Source: JBBRSC01 sp038245795 (GTDB taxonomy: Bacteria > Actinomycetota > Acidimicrobiia > Acidimicrobiales > Microtrichaceae). Taken from it: a stretch of DNA of 6,563 bases. The position numbers were made by a program, and so were the translations under genes. The notes under the pieces were generated by a model. The model was not told the DNA's origin. It ran no database searches and saw only the letters and a list, made by a program, of their open reading frames with translations. Location: positions 1 through 6,563 of the forward strand of contig JBBRSC010000193.1 in assembly GCA_038245795.1 (NCBI GenBank), written 5' to 3'. Within the stretch, counting starts at the first letter, position 1. Every line of letters starts with the position of its first letter. Shown in pieces: positions 5,286-6,563 of this stretch.

Positions 5286-6485
5286 TCAGCTGCCGATCGA
5301 CGTCACGGCGGCGTCGATGAGGCCCTTGGATCGCGGATCGCCGGCAATACCCAGCTGCATCGTGTTCGTGGCGTACCCGAACGACAGCTCGTGTTCCGGA
5401 ACTGCGAAGCCGACCGATCCGCCGGCTCCGTAGTGACCAAAGGCGCCTTCGAAGCCCAAGGGACTGAACATCGAGTCCCTCATGAATCCCAAGCCGAAGG
5501 GGATGGGAATGATGAGTACTGCGTCGCCGCCGTCGGTCTGCACAGCTCGAGCCCGTTCGACGCTCTCGGCGGTCAGCGTCCGGAGGCCGTTGGTCTCGGC
5601 GACCATGGACGAGTAAACGGTGGCGAGTCCCTTGGCGGTGCACATCCCGTTGGCGGAGCCGATTTCGGCGCGCCACATCGCCGGGTCGTTCCAGATGCCC
5701 GGGTCCGCGAAGGCACCGGCAGGAGCGGACAGCGCTTTGCCAGCCAGGTTCCCGGGACCGAGCAGGCGATCCAGCATGTCGATGAGACCGCCGGGCGGAC
5801 TGTCCGTCCCGTCACCGTCCGTCCCGAAGGTCGGCGCGGCGGCGGGAATCAACTTCGAGACGCGAGCGTGGTCAGCGTCGGCGAGTCCGATGTGGAAGTC
5901 GGCACCGAGCGGGCCAGCGACCTCCTCGGCGAAGAAGGTTCCCAGGCTCCGACCCGACACCCGCCGGACGATCTCACCCACCAACCACCCGTAGGTCACA
6001 GCGTGATAGCCGTGCTTGGTGCCCGGCTCCCAGACGGGTGCCGACGCGGCCAGCGCGCTGACCACCGGGTCCCACTCCAATGCCTCGGCGTAGCTCATGG
6101 GGCCGTCGACATCGATGAGTCCGGACTTGTGGCACAGCAGCCACGACACCGGCACGTCACCTTTGTCGTGGGCCGCGAACTCGGGCCAGTATCGGGAAAC
6201 GGGCGCATCGAGATCGAGTTCGCCGCGTTGGGCCAGGAGGTGTGCGCACAGGGCGGTGGCCCCCTTCGTTGCGGAAAAGACCACCTGCAGTGTGTCGGCG
6301 GAGTACGCCGAACCGTCCGCCGCGGTCCCGCCAACAAGATCCACGACACACTCGCCAGCCACGAAGATCGCGCAGCCAGCGCCGATATCGCCGTGCTCGT
6401 CGAAGTTGGCCTGAAAGGCTGCGGCCACCGGCTCGAAGCCAGGTGACACATGGCCGTGGATCTGATGATGCGCACCCTCAGCCAT
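5286..6485 (-). CDS. Serine hydrolase of the beta-lactamase / EstB esterase family
   Basis: With the preferred ATG at 6485 the product has 399 residues. It shows the class C beta-lactamase-like fold used by EstB-type esterases and D-Ala-D-Ala-peptidase relatives. S71-A-T-K74 is the S-x-x-K motif with nucleophile Ser and general base Lys, preceded by VVF as usual. Y160 in KHGYHAVTYGWLVGE (158-171) is the catalytic Tyr region typical of esterases, in place of Y-x-N. HYGAGGS (351-357) replaces the K-T-G box with the H-x-G form. These features favour an ester-cleaving enzyme over a true beta-lactamase; the substrate is unknown. No signal peptide is visible, so it is probably cytoplasmic. A short Gly/Asp/Ser/Pro-rich loop (222-233) carries a small repeat. 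A GTG at 6524 would add 13 residues, but GGAGGGG before the ATG and the homologue-like beginning at HGHVSPGFEPV favour 6485. It is the first gene of a probable operon with prfC, 7 nt away. Confidence 0.92.
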   Translation of the reverse strand: MAEGAHHQIHGHVSPGFEPVAAAFQANFDEHGDIGAGCAIFVAGECVVDLVGGTAADGSAYSADTLQVVFSATKGATALCAHLLAQRGELDLDAPVSRYWPEFAAHDKGDVPVSWLLCHKSGLIDVDGPMSYAEALEWDPVVSALAASAPVWEPGTKHGYHAVTYGWLVGEIVRRVSGRSLGTFFAEEVAGPLGADFHIGLADADHARVSKLIPAAAPTFGTDGDGTDSPPGGLIDMLDRLLGPGNLAGKALSAPAGAFADPGIWNDPAMWRAEIGSANGMCTAKGLATVYSSMVAETNGLRTLTAESVERARAVQTDGGDAVLIIPIPFGLGFMRDSMFSPLGFEGAFGHYGAGGSVGFAVPEHELSFGYATNTMQLGIAGDPRSKGLIDAAVTSIGS

Positions 6486-6487
6486 GT

Positions 6488-6494
6488 CCCCTCC
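6488..6494 (-). promoter_or_regulatory. Shine-Dalgarno GGAGGGG supporting the ATG at 6485
   Basis: Minus-strand GGAGGGG ends 2 nt before the ATG at 6485; taking GGAGG as the core, the gap is 4 nt. It is slightly close but by far the best site. Nothing comparable precedes the alternative GTG at 6524. Confidence 0.6.
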
Positions 6495-6537
6495 GTCGTC
6501 TGGGCGAATGATCGCCGGGCTCACAGGCTAGGGCAGG

Positions 6538-6563
6538 TCAGTTCTTGTTGATGACGTCGAAGG
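6538..6563 (-). CDS. Possible C-terminal end of an upstream gene (partial)
   Basis: On the minus strand, the first bases from the edge read F-D-V-I-N-K-N followed by TGA (6540-6538). All but one codon end in C or G, in keeping with the genome style, and the gap to the hydrolase ATG would be a normal 52 nt. Seven codons are too few to identify a family, and chance cannot be excluded. Confidence 0.3.

Noticed and set aside
5199..6446. 415-codon open frame on the + strand
   Set aside because: It is antisense to the serine hydrolase, which has intact S-x-x-K, Tyr and H-x-G motifs. The translation shows no family motif. Long antisense frames are common in high-GC genes.

Overview
The window is a high-GC, gene-dense bacterial segment. 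Strong G/C preference at third codon positions, a solitary tRNA-Ala, a membrane-anchored PQQ-type propeller of a kind seen in actinobacteria, and the protein styles all suggest an actinobacterium, plausibly of the Acidimicrobiia/Ilumatobacter type. This is inference from family resemblance; no taxonomic marker such as rRNA is present.

Layout. (1) 2-565 (+) is one open frame made of two unrelated pieces. Its first ~100 residues are the middle of the nucleotidyltransferase domain of GlmU. Its last ~82 residues are the C-terminus of a short-chain dehydrogenase. The switch falls around 293-319 and is the most anomalous feature here. (2) Converging on it, with only 9 bp between stop codons, is a minus-strand pair: a membrane-anchored beta-propeller protein (2754-1117) followed after 59 bp by a type I phosphoribosyltransferase (1057-575). 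(3) 2755-2984 has no intact gene. On the + strand it carries a ~70-codon remnant of a TrmO/TsaA-type tRNA methyltransferase that stops exactly where a minus-strand tRNA-Ala(TGC) ends (3061-2985). (4) 6485-3135 (-) is a compact three-gene unit: an EstB-type serine hydrolase, release factor 3 (prfC) starting 7 nt after the hydrolase stop, and a single-pass membrane protein of unknown function overlapping prfC by ATGA. (5) The right edge may hold the last seven codons of a further minus-strand gene.

How the genes work together. The only clear cellular process is translation: RF3 recycles class I release factors, and the tRNA-Ala and the broken TrmO-like sequence also belong to tRNA biology. The hydrolase and membrane protein are probably co-transcribed with prfC, but nothing shows a shared pathway. 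I see no CRISPR array, insertion sequence, phage gene or defence system. The unusual content is two broken or chimeric genes (2-565 and 2771-2983), which point to deletion breakpoints or, for the first, possibly to a metagenome assembly join.
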